NCBI GenBank assembly: GCA_025504975.1
Contig: JANUWI010000002.1
Location: 3,596,001 to 3,660,000, forward strand
Origin: Plenodomus lindquistii
Lineage: Eukaryota; Ascomycota; Dothideomycetes; Pleosporales; Leptosphaeriaceae
Length of the DNA: 64,000 bases
Direction: 5' to 3'
Shown here: positions 9,925 through 21,707 of the stretch, in pieces
Position numbering within the stretch: position 1 is the first letter of the stretch
How the letters are laid out: each line of letters opens with the position of its first letter
Program-made: the position numbers and the translations under genes
Notes under the pieces: model-generated
Database searches by the model: none
What the model saw: the letters and a program-made list of their open reading frames with translations, nothing else
What the model was told of the DNA's origin: nothing

Positions 9925-11784
9925 GCATCGCTCCTCCGCCAGATTGTGGCCGGCCCGCGCGCCCGGCATGCTGAAGCCGGCCTCGACTTGTGCTATGTCA
10001 CCGACAACAGTACGCTGCCAATGCCGTCTGTCCGTGTCTGCCCTCTGTCTCGACGCTGATCACGTGCAGTCATTGCCACCTCGGGCCCGAGCGGGACGTA
10101 CCCCCAGCGCGCATACCGCAACCCCCTCGATTCTCTCGTCAAGTTCCTCGACGCGAAGCACGGCGCCGACTGGGCCATTTGGGAGTTCCGCGCCGAAGGG
10201 ACGGGCTACCCAGACTCGGAGGTCTACAACCGCGTCTACCACTACCCGTTCCCGGATCACCACCCGCCGCCGTTCGCACTCATCCCAAACATCATGGCCA
10301 GCATGCGCAACTGGCTCCACGAGAAGGAGGGGCGCGTCGTCGTCGTGCACTGCAAGGCTGGGAAGGGGCGCTCCGGTACTGCCAGCTGCAGCTACCTCAT
10401 CAGTGAAGAGGGCTGGACGATTCAGAAGGCGCTCCAACGCTTCACCGAGCGGCGCATGCGACCAAACATGGGCAAGGGCGTCAGCATTCCCAGCCAACTG
10501 CGCTGGATAGAATACGTCGACCGCTGGGCAAAGAACGGAAAACTCTACGTCGAGCGCCAAGTCGAGATTCTCGAGGTCCACTGTTGGGGGCTGAGAGACG
10601 GCGTCAAGATTCAGGTCGAGGGCTTTGTCGAGGACGGCAAGCTCATCAAGAACTTCCACACCTTTACACGCGACGAGAGAGAGATTGTACGCGGCCAAGT
10701 AAAGACGACTGGAATGGCACAAGCCGTTCAGGAAGTAATGTACAAGAACGGCTTTGGGCCATCCCAGAAGACGACTTCAACCACCGAATCCAAGCAAGGC
10801 ACCACATCGACACTGGAGAACCAAGGCAACATTGACGGCGCTACCGTTTCAAGACGAGCCTCTCAAGAAAGCCTGCCCACCGGTACCGGCGACGTTGTCT
10901 TCCGACCATCGAAGCGGGTAGTCTTGCCAACCAACGACATCAACATCGACGTCGAGCGCCGAAACAGGGCTGCCTTTGACTTGACAATGGTCACGGCCGT
11001 CGCACACGTCTGGTTCAACACCTTTTTCGAGGGCAATGGACCGGAGCAGCATGGCAACGTGGACAAATCAGGCATCTTCGAGATTGAGTGGGAAGCAATG
11101 GACGGCATCAAAGGCTCGTCGCGCAAGGGGACGCAGGCCTTCGAGCGCATCGCCATTGTCTGGCGTGCGCTCAGCGCCGAGGAGGGGCGGCCGGGCATCG
11201 TTATTACTGAGCCAAAGGAGGGCGAACCAGTCCAGCAAGCAGCACCTGCTGACTGGCGAGGTACCAAGGGTGTCGAGCCATCTGAGGACAAAGACTTGGG
11301 TGTTCGATCTGCCAGTCCACCCAACGACCCGCCCCAGGTCAGTCGAGCCAACAGTGTTCGAAGCGAAAACAAGAAGAACGCCACAACGGTCAAAGTCCCA
11401 GGAAGGAGAGATAGCGGTGACAGCGACACTCAACATGTCAGATCACATGGACCCAATGGAGAGGACGTCTTGATGAGCAGCCCTAGAGCGAGTGTCGAAG
11501 CGAGCGGAAGTGGTCCGGCAACAGCTGCATCAAGCTCAACGATGCCAAGCGATATGGATGGCACGCGTGGCATTGATGGCGATTCGAGACCTCCGGACCA
11601 GACGACAGGGTCATACAACAGCGATGGTCATGTTAGTGGAATTGTACAGGGTCTCAAGTATCACGTTTCTGGCGCTGCTTCCACCGGCGAGTTACCCGAC
11701 GGACGTCCCGAAAGCGAGATGAAAAACGCCAAAGAACATGGTTTGGGGCACATGCATTTGGAAAAGAAGAAGTCGAGCTCATGA
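9925..11784 (+). CDS. PTEN-like dual-specificity / phosphoinositide phosphatase (start codon not located)
   Basis: The recognisable coding part is 9925-10009 and 10070-11784, joined by a 60-bp GT-AG intron; 599 residues are visible. It opens with ASLLRQIVAGPRARHAEAGLDLCYVTDN, the usual N-terminus of fungal PTEN homologues apart from the initiator Met. The catalytic P-loop HCKAGKGRSGT has its Cys near visible residue 123, and both lysines typical of 3-phosphoinositide specificity are present; Ser replaces the Thr of human PTEN. A C2-like region follows, then a long Ser/Thr-rich, low-complexity tail. Upstream of GCATCG the frame has no ATG before a stop, but CTGAC and CAG just before 9925 look like a branch site and acceptor, so a small first exon is likely. 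The expected role is removal of the 3-phosphate from PIP3, opposing PI3-kinase signalling; this is inferred from the family. Confidence 0.88.
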
Positions 11785-13043
11785 GATGGCAACATTGCAA
11801 AGTGATAATCTCAAGGGTGAGTAGCGTTTGTGGCTTAATGCTTGATGTTTAATGAGGCGGGGCTATTTGAGGTTCTCGCATGATGATGGATTGGTGATTT
11901 GGCTGGCGTCTGGTCCGCGTATCACAGACGCGCACGAAGCCTGCTCACGCACAGCCTTGCAGGTCGCATGTTACAAGTCGCAGTATGCGTGTACGAGGCG
12001 TTGGACGGTACGGTATATAGCCCCTTTGCAATGACGAGACCCGAATTATCCTGTGGTTGAGTCCGGCTATGACGATTATTACTGCTTGCTCACCGCAGCA
12101 TCTCTACACCTGCTGCGAGACAGCACATCAAGCATACACGATAATGCTCATTGCACAGCATATGTCAGATTGGTCGTCAAAGTCCAACGCAGCGTAGGTA
12201 AAGTGAGGCGTGCAACTTCCTCATCGACGGAATGGCAGGCATTGGTAGCTAACTTAGCGCTCGTCTCTAGCGTTGATCGCCGGCCAGTACCCGCATCACA
12301 CGAACATGCCACAGGCTACAGCTGCACCTCAGCAACTCGCTTGGGCGTACAGAACAGGCGACCAGCAATAATGGCGCTCTGCGTGTACGGTCAGGACATC
12401 AGGCGGCAGCGCCAATGCGGACACGCGAGTGCAGGCGCGAGAACATGGCGGTATAAGGGCGGAATCACTCACCGGTCGTCGCGAAACTACACCATTATCG
12501 CTTTGCGGTCAGAGTACAGCTCGACCAATCCACCAAACAGTCACTTTACCAAGCATGTCCGGCATTTAGGCAACAGACTTGACTCTTCAGCTGACGCCAA
12601 CTCAGCTACAGCCCGCTCCAACTCCAATATTTGGAACTTACGGCACCGACGTGTATGGATGGCATTGAGAGTGACATTTGCCTCCTAACAGGATTAACCC
12701 TGTCCACCAAGCCTGATCGTTTATCAGGGCTGAATCAAGCACCGCGGGGTAGTCACAGCCTTGTGAGATCCCAACACTGGTGCCTTCGAGTGGTGCGAGC
12801 AATCACCGCACTCCAAGGGCGACATTGATAGTGGGGAAGTGATTTGAGGCTAGGCAGCGATTGCGGCTCGGCTGAGTACAAGGTACGCGAGGCCCTGTCA
12901 TAATCCCCATGACCCCTCATCCCTTGAGCATCGACAATATACGCTTCGCTCATCATTGTAACTTCTCATTTCTCTCCTCGACCGGTCTTACGACCTTGCA
13001 TTAGTAAGCCTAACGACCATACAGAGACCACAAGTAGCAGCCC
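11785..13043. other. Intergenic, no gene recognised
   Basis: It holds the 3' end of the PTEN-like gene and the promoter of the AAA+ gene. A 211-codon frame (12053-12688 +) has no family resemblance or intron-supported extension and is not called. Confidence 0.45.
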
Positions 13044-16000
13044 ATGAACGACCAGGACAACTCAAAGACGTCAACGGCAACTCCATCCTTACCCTCAAAG
13101 GCGATCCAGCAACTCTCGAGCATCTCGTCTTCGTCGCCTGTCCCGGTAGCAACACCGTCATCAGTAAGGTCAGAACCTGACAGTATCTCACTCAACAACG
13201 CAAATATGGAGACCTCGAAAGAATTCGCCGAGACGACCGTTGTTGAACCACCCCCAGAGGATGAACAGGTCGATGTACCAGTTCCGCCACCCCCTCCGCC
13301 GGTTGTGGTGACGAAGATCACAAAGGGTGCTGTGAAAAGAAAAACTGACAAGGAGGGCCAACGGACAGCCAACAAGTCCAAACGCAAGGCAGCAAAGAGC
13401 TCTGCATCCGACACTAGTGACTCTGATGATGAAAGTGAGCCAGAGAGCAGTAGCGAAGATGAGAAAGTCAAGCGCAAGACGAAGCGCAAGCTAGCTACTA
13501 AACGGTCCGCAGCCAAGAACAAGCAGAAGGCAAAGACCAAGAAGGGAAAGACGAAGAAACACGATACATCCAGCTCTGACGACAGCTCTGACGATTCCTC
13601 CTCCTCGGACTCTGGGTCTGACACGGATGACAAGAAGAGCCGCCGCAAGGCTCTGCGAGCCAAGGCCAAGAAGAGGAAGGCTAAGAAGACTTTCAGCTCA
13701 AGCGATGATAGCGACTCGAGTTCTTCCTCGAGCTCATCGAGTAGCGATTCCGACTCCGAGGACAAGAAGTCTACAAGGCGAAAGGCGAAGGCAAAGACAC
13801 GGCGCAAAGCGAAGAAGGGTAAGAAGGCCAACAACTGCTCTTCTGACTCATCTTCCGCCGAGGAAAATCCCCTTACATCACCCTCCTCAGACTCTTCTGT
13901 ACCGCCACCGCTACCGACTGAAGCAATTGACGGTCAGATCGCCAGGTATACTGCCGCACTAAGCGCATTGAATCTTCAGAAAGCCACCGCTGCTGCTGCA
14001 GTCGGTGCGACCAAGCTGGAGAAGCCGATAAAGAAGAACTCCCTTGAATTTAAGCGTGTCGACCAAGTTTACGATATGAAAATTCACGATTGGAAGCTTG
14101 TTGAGAGTAACAAGGACTCCAAGGATGAGTTCGACTGTGTTTTTACTGTTCGTCGCCGCCTAGATTGGGATGGCAAGTACAAGGAGACACAAGTCGACAT
14201 CAAGTCCAACATTCTCCGCAATGCCTTGCAAGACGTTTTCAAGGAGTGCAAGAGCATCAGTCTCGTTGAGGAGACACCTCAGATTGACCCTCACACGCTC
14301 TTCCACTATTACGACGAGCTGAAGAACTACGTCAAGAAGACTTTGAAGCCCAAGCTCAGAAAGGCCAAGAAGTCGAAGACCAAGAAACAACTCATCCAGC
14401 AGATTGCGCAGTGCAAGCTACTTCTTTCGTACATTGACGAGGACTATGACGCGACACGTAAGGCTTTGAAGCCGATGCTGAAGGCTGGCACTATTACCTA
14501 TGATCTTGTTTGGGCGCTATTCAAGCCAAACACCATCGCTTTCACGCCCACGTATACTAACAAGGACGATCCACGATGCTTCAAGGTCGACTTCACGTAT
14601 GAGTATGAGAGCTGGATGACTGGACAGAAATCATGGGTCATTGATGGGCGGTACCTCGAGTACGATGGCAAGACTTTTGGGCTCGGCGATCATCAGGTCA
14701 CAGTCTCAGCGTTCAAAGGCCACCGTAAGATAACAAGTCTCTCAGCGTACCCACTGAAGTACCACAAAGATCCGGCGGTGAGTAAATAGTCATACTGAAG
14801 GATGCGAACATGCTAACGAATCGGTCAGGCCATCAAGGAGCAGCTCATTGCCCGGGGCAAAAAATTCGTCGCACTACAAGGGATGAACTACCGCGCCCAG
14901 AAGGGTATTGCGTACATGAAGGTCAAGAACAGCATAGTTCGCTTCATCATCAATGGCCGTGTCATGATTGACCCGGCTATCTTCCGTCGCATTAATCCCA
15001 ACTACCCATACTCATATCTCAAGCACGATGAACTGGATCAAGATGGTGAAGACCCTGAAGATAGCGACGATGAGTCTGATTGCTGTGGCTGTGGTTCTGG
15101 CGAAGAAAATGAAGAGCCCGACAAGGTTCGCCTGATCATGTGGAAAGACAAGAAAGGCAAGAAGTACCCCATCCACGTCTACCAGAGCGAGATAGACGAG
15201 GAAATCGCCAAGACTGCTGAAAGCCGGCTACAAGAAACCAGGGACGCCACCGATACTAAGCGACAGATCTTCACCGAAGAGGAGCTCCTCATCGCCTCCC
15301 CTGTCGTTCTCGGCTTCGCCTTCTCCGAGAAGCTCTGGCTCGAATTCTCTCTTTTAGGCGTTGACGACATAAAGTGGAACTCTGAAGCCTTCTCCTCTCT
15401 CGTCCTGCCCCCCGCCATCAAACAGAATCTCAAAGGCCTCGTGTCATCCCATCGCTTCAACGCCGCCCGGACGATTGACGATGTCATCCAAGGCAAAGGC
15501 AAAGGCCTAAATGTCGTTCTTCACGGCCCTCCTGGTGTCGGTAAAACACTTACCGGCGAGTCCATCGCCGAGTACCTCAAATGTCCACTCTATGCCGTCT
15601 CAGCTGGTGAACTCGGCACCAACTCGCGCACTCTGGAGACAGATCTTAACCGCATCATGGACATTACACACAGTTGGGGCGCGATCCTTCTCCTGGACGA
15701 AGCCGACGTGTTCCTCGAGGCGCGTCAGCCACAAGACGTCATGCGTAACAGCCTGGTCTCTGTGTTCCTACGCTTGACAGAGTATTACCAAGGAATCTTG
15801 TTTCTAACCACTAACCGCGTTGAAACCTTTGACGAAGCATTCCAGAGCAGGATCCATATGGGCATTCGCTATGAAAATCTTAGCTCAAAGGCGCGACGCG
15901 AGATTTGGAAGTGGCATGTTGGGAAGGTGGAAAGTATGCGGGAGGCGGAGGATAAGAAGGCCGGGGAACAGAGAGACAAGGCGGAGAAGGGAGACAAGTA

Positions 16001-16351
16001 CGAGGAAGGTGAAAAGGCTGCGGAGGAGGCGGCGGCGGTGACGAAGAGTGGAGAGTTGGTGAAACCATTCAGCGAGGCGGATTTCGATGAGTTGAGTAAG
16101 AGGAGTATGAACGGACGGCAAGTAAGTCTTTGCCTTGTTGCGATGCCAAACGAACATGAGATATGTGGAATATCTTCTAACGGGGGACATAGATCAAGAA
16201 CACGGTCAAGACGTCTCAAGCCATTGCACTCTCCGAGAAGACGCCGTTCAGCATGCAGCACGTCAAGCGTGTGCTCGAGGTTGCAGAGGCCTTTGAGGAT
16301 GATATGCGTGGTGGCAAAGGATACAGGGATGCGATGAGACACTATACTTAG
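13044..16351 (+). CDS. Large AAA+ ATPase with Ser/Lys-rich N-terminus
   Basis: Three exons (13044-14777, 14829-16121, 16193-16351) with GT-AG introns of 51 and 71 bp encode about 1061 residues. The first 290 residues are low complexity: alternating Lys/Arg-rich blocks and Ser/Asp/Glu runs, likely disordered and heavily phosphorylated. Residues from about 330 to 780 form a conserved region found ahead of the ATPase in this fungal family (SLEFKRVDQVYDMKIHDW, later YPYSYLKHDEL). The AAA+ core has Walker A GPPGVGKT at about residue 811, Walker B ILLLDEADVF near 864, a sensor NR in LFLTTNRVETFDEAFQSRI, and the conserved arginines of that segment. A charged insertion precedes the last exon. The family is common in filamentous fungi with many copies and no settled function; ATP-driven remodelling is the safe statement. 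Confidence 0.88.
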
Positions 16352-16865
16352 ACCTTTGACCGCCTTGTTGTCACATTTCTTCACTCTTGTGACATTTGAA
16401 CGTATATACATGGGCGTCGTCTCACGAAATGTCAATAATAATAGGCCATCCGTTGCACCGTCTTGATGATACGTTGCCGGCAGTGAGGGATGCATGATAT
16501 TTGTACAATTGCGGCCAAGTTGGGCGAGCAGTGGTCATGATGTTGTCATTGCTTCGGGCAGTTGAATAAGGGTCTTTAGTCAACCTCGAGTGTCGTCGTC
16601 GAGTGAGGTCCTGCTCTGACGGTAGACTTAGACTTGCAATGGGAGCTCAACGAGGCCTTTGACGACGTCGTCGCTGCCAAGGCGTGGCTGGGGAACCATG
16701 TCGGCGGCATCAGCATCCCCGCTTCTTCTGCCCCTCGGATTCCTTCTGGGGGCTCTGGAAACAACATTGTCCTTCACTTATTCCCGCCACTTTGCACGAC
16801 GCCATTTGCGTGTCGCATTGCTTAGCCAAGAGGATCCACACGCGACGGCCGCGAGCAAGTCGCAG
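16352..16865. other. Intergenic between AAA+ gene and Zn2Cys6 gene
   Basis: This is a 3' UTR and a promoter. The frame of the following gene is open upstream to 16659, so a longer N-terminus cannot be excluded. No other signal is seen. Confidence 0.5.
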
Positions 16866-19084
16866 ATGGATCGTGATGGCACGCAGCCGTCGCCAAGTCC
16901 AGACGCGCAGTCGAGCGCGTCGCCGGGACAGCAGCAGGCGGCGAGAAAGAAGCAGAAGCGCAACAAGCCGACGCTGAGCTGCGAAGAGTGCGTGGAGCGG
17001 AAAACAAAGGTGAGGGCAACATAGTTATTGTCTGTCACGACGGCGCCCAAAGGCTGAAGTTGCAACGCAGTGCGACCGCGCCAGGCCCCACTGCCTGGCC
17101 TGCATAAAGCGACAGTCAAGCTGCAAATACTCTGACATTGCCAATCTGATTGCGACGTCTGCAGACCAGTGAGTTGCTCCTGGGCATGCTGCGTCGGGTG
17201 CATTGGACGATGCACGTCATGGCACCATGTCCTCTACTCTACCATGTAACTAAGCATTCCCCGCAGGATTGGCGCAGCACGCAGCACGGGAGGACGGTCC
17301 AGGAAGCAACAAGAAAGCAGCAAACCGCCGCTTGGCATCGAGGCACCGCCACATGGGCTTCCGTTACAGGTAGACTACCGTCTTCGGCCACACCGCGGAC
17401 CGCCCGGCTCCGTCTCCCCGCAACAAGAATAGAGAGAGTATGCTGACCCGCCTGCCAGGTCCATGGTCATACCAAAGTACCGCCGACGCCTGCCAGGGCA
17501 GAGTACAGGAGTGTGTCGTTGTCGTCGACGGGGTCCTCGCCCTTCTTGCTGTCCAACATCCCATACTCGAATCACGTGCCCGCACCCTTCTTCGGTCTTG
17601 GATCAGAGCACCCCTTTGCCAACTACTGGACCAGTCGGGGCGGGCTCGCCGAAGTCGTTGGCGTGCTGCCAGCAAAGGAGCAGGCTGACATCCTCGTCGA
17701 CAAGTACTTCGATGCCGTCGATCCCGTGTATCCCATGGTCCATCGGCGCAACTTCTACGCCGACTATGAGCGCTTCTGGTCGCTGTCGCACAACGACAAG
17801 TTGGCCGCAGACCCAGTCCTCGTAGCCCTCCACTTCGTCGTCTATGCAATGGGCACCCAGTTCATACATACACCCTCGAACCAAGAACGAGCACAGATTG
17901 CCGAATTCTACGTCTCTGCAGCGCAGCAGGCACTGCGCCTATCATCGTACCTGAGTCGAGCCTCGGTGAGAACACTGCAGGCCATGGTCTTGATAAATTA
18001 CTTCCTCATGAATGACAACCACGCCTCCGATGCATGGGCCTTTGGGGGCGTGCTTGTACGACAAGCCTACGCCATGGGCCTGCACCGCAATCCAGACGTC
18101 ATTGCACCTCGTTGCTCTCGCAGTGACAAGCAGCAACGGCGGAAGCTCTGGCAAGCCATCTTCTTCCAAGACACTTTTCTTACCGTACTCCTCAAGCTCC
18201 CTCCAACAACCACCTTCTCCGATATACAACCAGAGTCACTCAGCGACGACCTCGACGACTACATCCCAAACGGCTCCTCGACCAATGGCACCACCGATCC
18301 CGTTATCAATCCGATGAGCATCAGCCAAATAGCCTCCATAACCGACCTCTACCCGTCCTACGAACTCGCCGATCGCAGATACATTCGCTCCATGTGGCAC
18401 ATGGCTAATCTCGTGTCCCGCACCGTCTGTACCCCACGCTCTCTTGGTACCCCCCTCGCCACCTCCAACGACCACAAGGCTCAGCTTATTGGTGACTACT
18501 TCGCGCTGCACGCCAGCTTCCCCACTGAACTTACAGCCTCTGACAACGACTCCATATCTGCAATGGCTGAGACTAATCCCCGTGGCCTCCGCCAAAACCT
18601 CTTCTTCCGCAGCAACTTTTGGCATTGCGTCATGGCCATCCAGGCTGATGAGAATCGCGCCGAAGACGTGGCTTGTGATGTCAAGGGTGCGTTGGAAGCG
18701 GCGAGAATGGCATTACAGAGCTTCTTTCACTTCTGGGAGTATTTGAGGACGGATGCTAGTGTGTGGTGGGTCTTTCAGCATCGGGCGTTTGAGGAAGCTG
18801 TGAGTCCCTTATTTCCCATCCCTATCTCATTCATCAATCCTAAGACTATCGATCGAGACTAATACTTCTTGCAGCTTTTAATGGCGCGCATACTCGGGCA
18901 GCAAGCGCAACCACTCTCGCCGAGTCACAACGGGCTACCGCCTTCCTCAGACCCACTACTTCAGCTTGCCAAGGACGATGCGCGAAAGTGTCTAGAGATT
19001 TTGGATGTTGTGGGCATTGCGCCTGAGATGCAGAAGACGAGGACAGAGGTACTGCGGACGGCATTCTCGGATATATTGTGGTAA
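16866..19084 (+). CDS. Zn2Cys6 transcription factor with fungal-specific TF domain
   Basis: Five exons (16866-17009, 17071-17168, 17267-17369, 17459-18799, 18875-19084) give a 631-residue protein. The zinc cluster is assembled across intron 1: LSCEECVERKTK joins CDRARPHCLACIKRQSSC, giving all six cysteines with standard spacing. The intron position just after the K of the first half is a common one for this family. Exon 3 encodes a short basic linker. Exon 4 encodes the fungal-specific transcription factor domain (LVDKYFDAVDPVYPMVHR, later RKLWQAIFFQD and DRRYIRSMWHMA). All four introns are GT-AG and keep frame. The ATG at 16866 was chosen for its closeness to the cluster. It should bind CGG-type DNA sites in the nucleus; its targets cannot be inferred from the neighbours. 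Confidence 0.9.
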
Positions 19085-20314
19085 TCTCAACCGGCGTGAT
19101 CTTGGACAAAGTCTGATTGATTATCGTACGTGGTGAATGTATCAGCGGCTGCGCTGAAGCCATTCAACCACGCCCTCGAACAGCCATACCAGAGCGTCTA
19201 GCACGGCCTCCAAGCATTTCCGATGCGAAATTTACGTTGATCTTTGGGTTTCTTGGCACGAGCATTGCGATGACTAGTCTGCTCGTCGGCTGCTCGCAAG
19301 TTGCGAGTCAAGCGAGCGCGATCTGCCCAGATGTACTACAAGCTGGTATGGTTATCTGCTGTTGGATTTGGTGTTTTCATCATGTAGGTGAAGCTATTGC
19401 GCTACGTGTTGTTGATGTTATTGCGGCTGACTTGATATGTAGATTTATGTATTGTAGGTATGGGGTATGCCAGAAGATGGATGCATCAGAGGTTTCGTTT
19501 CATTACTTGCCATAGAATTTTACATCAGGAGGGAAGCTCTGCTCAAGGGCAAGATCTTAGCCGGCAATACATTCGTACCTTGGAATGTCACTCATTGTCA
19601 GCATCGCTACTGCAACAAGTCGCACGGTAGCATCGATGGATAGTAATTCGGGTGTCATCGTTGAGCGATCTATACTTGATAAGGCCACATGCTTGCAAAC
19701 ACGCTCAAGCAGTTCGATCTGTTGTACTGTACAGCGATAGTGCTGTACGCTGCGCTTCAATGGCGATGGAGCGCGGCGTGGCATCCACAACTCAGAGCCT
19801 TCGCGTTCTGTGCCTTGGTTATTGCGGCTGGAGGAAAAGACAGCAAAATTCGCATGTACAATAGACAATACCAATAGCCGGTGACGTGCCAACGAAGAAG
19901 CCCACAGCACTCGGAGCGATGAGTAAGACAAACGTGGGATGACGTAGCATCGATGCGCAGACAAAGTTTAGCGTTGGGACTTCAAGAGGTTCATGTGCAA
20001 GATGGCAAGAAGCCAACCGGTATACGAGTGTGGAATTTGAGAATAGGCGAGATTCAGGTGCAAATACGCAACCATGGGAGACCCCAGCACCGAAGCAGGA
20101 ATTCGGTGACCGAACATCGGCATTCTGCCTGTAGTTTGTGTCCCAAGCAAAGGATTGGTGAGCCCGCCAAGAGTTTGGCTACTACCGTAGGAGTCGTGTC
20201 GGGAATCGGGCCTTCCGCCCAATTCCTCTTAGCTTCTCTGACATCTCACAGCCGTTTGCAAGCAATCAACATTCCATCTCCAGATTGTGTCGCTTTTCGT
20301 GTCCCATTATTGAG
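19085..20314. other. Intergenic, possible decayed sequence
   Basis: It lies between two Zn2Cys6 genes. On the minus strand, 20016-19819 encodes a hydrophobic stretch (LRHPTFVLLIAPSAVGFF) faintly like a segment of TehA/TDT-type anion transporters. I could not extend it in any frame, so it is not called a gene. Confidence 0.4.
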
Positions 20315-21707
20315 ATGACCGATCAACGTGTTGCGAAGCGCAAGACTCATACCAAGTCGCGAAAAGGCTGTTTCCAGTGTAAGAACAGGCACACCAAAGT
20401 GAGTTCACGTACCGTGTGCTATCAGCATGTTACCCTGGCCGTGCACATGGCCGCCAACCAATCGGACGGCGTCGCTTCTCCTGTCTGCCATGGGGATATG
20501 CCATTATATCAATTTGTTACGCTGTTAGACACTCAGCCCGCATTCATGCTGGTGACCATCACTCGTCACTGACGACATACAGTGCAATGAATCGCGACCC
20601 CGCTGCGCCAACTGTGTGCGCCTTGATATCAGTTGTACCTTCCCGACGGCGGCTTCTGACAGTTCTTCGACGTCTCCACTACCATCTACTGCAAATAGGG
20701 CCTCTCCAAGCGTCGATCTTCCCTTGGGAAGCAGCCCAAGTGTACCGTACAGCGGATTGGATCTCAATCTCGCTGATCTTCAGCTTCTGCATCATTGGAC
20801 CTACACTTGTGCAGACAGTCTCCATCCTAACAGGGGCCCCAACGACGCACTCTGGAGGAGGGAGTACATTGAGCTTGGCTTCGAATTCCCATGGCTTCTT
20901 CGTGGGTTCCTGGCTCTGTCAGCTGTACACAAGGCCGCCTTTCTTCCACCAGCAGATCGACGAAGCCTTCTACTCCAGGCCGATTCCCACATCAGTCAGA
21001 GTCTCGCCACATACAGAGTCCAGCTTGAATCACCCGACCCTGCCTGTGCTGTGCCTATGTTCGTCTTGTCGTCGACGCTTCTCACATACAACTTCGGCTC
21101 CGCGCAGCTCGAAAAACCGGACGATCCCATTAGTGCACTGCATCATTGCTTCATGCTACTTCAAGGTATCAAGGTTGTCGTAATGCCACATTGGGACTAC
21201 ATCAAACATCATTCAATCATTGTTCGTGTCTCCAATTTGGCATCACCCGAAAATTTGGACGCTTTGGACAATCTTGCCAAAGAGGACAACTCCCAAGAGA
21301 TTCTCCGACTCAAAGATCTCACCGAACTCCTCCTGGCCAGCAGAGATAAGGAAGCCTGCATCACCGTAATAGACGAACTTCATGAAACCAGCTTACGATT
21401 GCGCCACGTAACACCAGAAGATGATGAATACACGCTTCTCTTCCTCTGGCCAGCCCGCCTCAATTCGCGGTTTCTCGAACTTTTCGCGGCCCACAATCCA
21501 GTGGCGTGCATCATTACGACTCATTTTGTTGCGCTGTTGGCCCAGGGTCGCCCGATTTGGTGGTATGTCAAGTGGCCGCAGTGGCTACTCACTGCTGCGG
21601 AGAACATGCTTGCTGCAACACCAGATCTGCTGAAGTGGTTGGCGTGGCCGCAGCAGATTATACAAGCTCAGACGAGTCCGATGGTCACTCCTGGTTCATC
21701 GCATTGA
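20315..21707 (+). CDS. Zn2Cys6 transcription factor (sterol-uptake-control / Upc2-like type)
   Basis: Two exons, 20315-20398 and 20583-21707, are joined by an unusually long 184-bp GT-AG intron and encode 402 residues. The zinc cluster is split by the intron: GCFQCKNRHTK joins CNESRPRCANCVRLDISC. The motif starts only about 13 residues from the N-terminus and is preceded by HTKSRKG, as in fungal regulators annotated as sterol uptake control proteins. The rest (LNLADLQLLHHWTY, WRREYIELGFEFPWLLRGFLALSAVHKA) is the C-terminal domain usual for that group. The second exon is uninterrupted to the TGA. DNA binding in the nucleus is secure from the family; a link to sterol or oxygen response is only a similarity-based suggestion. 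Confidence 0.88.

Noticed and set aside
12053..12688. 211-codon plus-strand frame between the PTEN-like and AAA+ genes
   Set aside because: No domain, no splice-supported extension and irregular composition.
19819..20016. TehA/TDT-like transporter fragment on the minus strand
   Set aside because: Only about 20 residues look similar, and no frame continues the family on either side.
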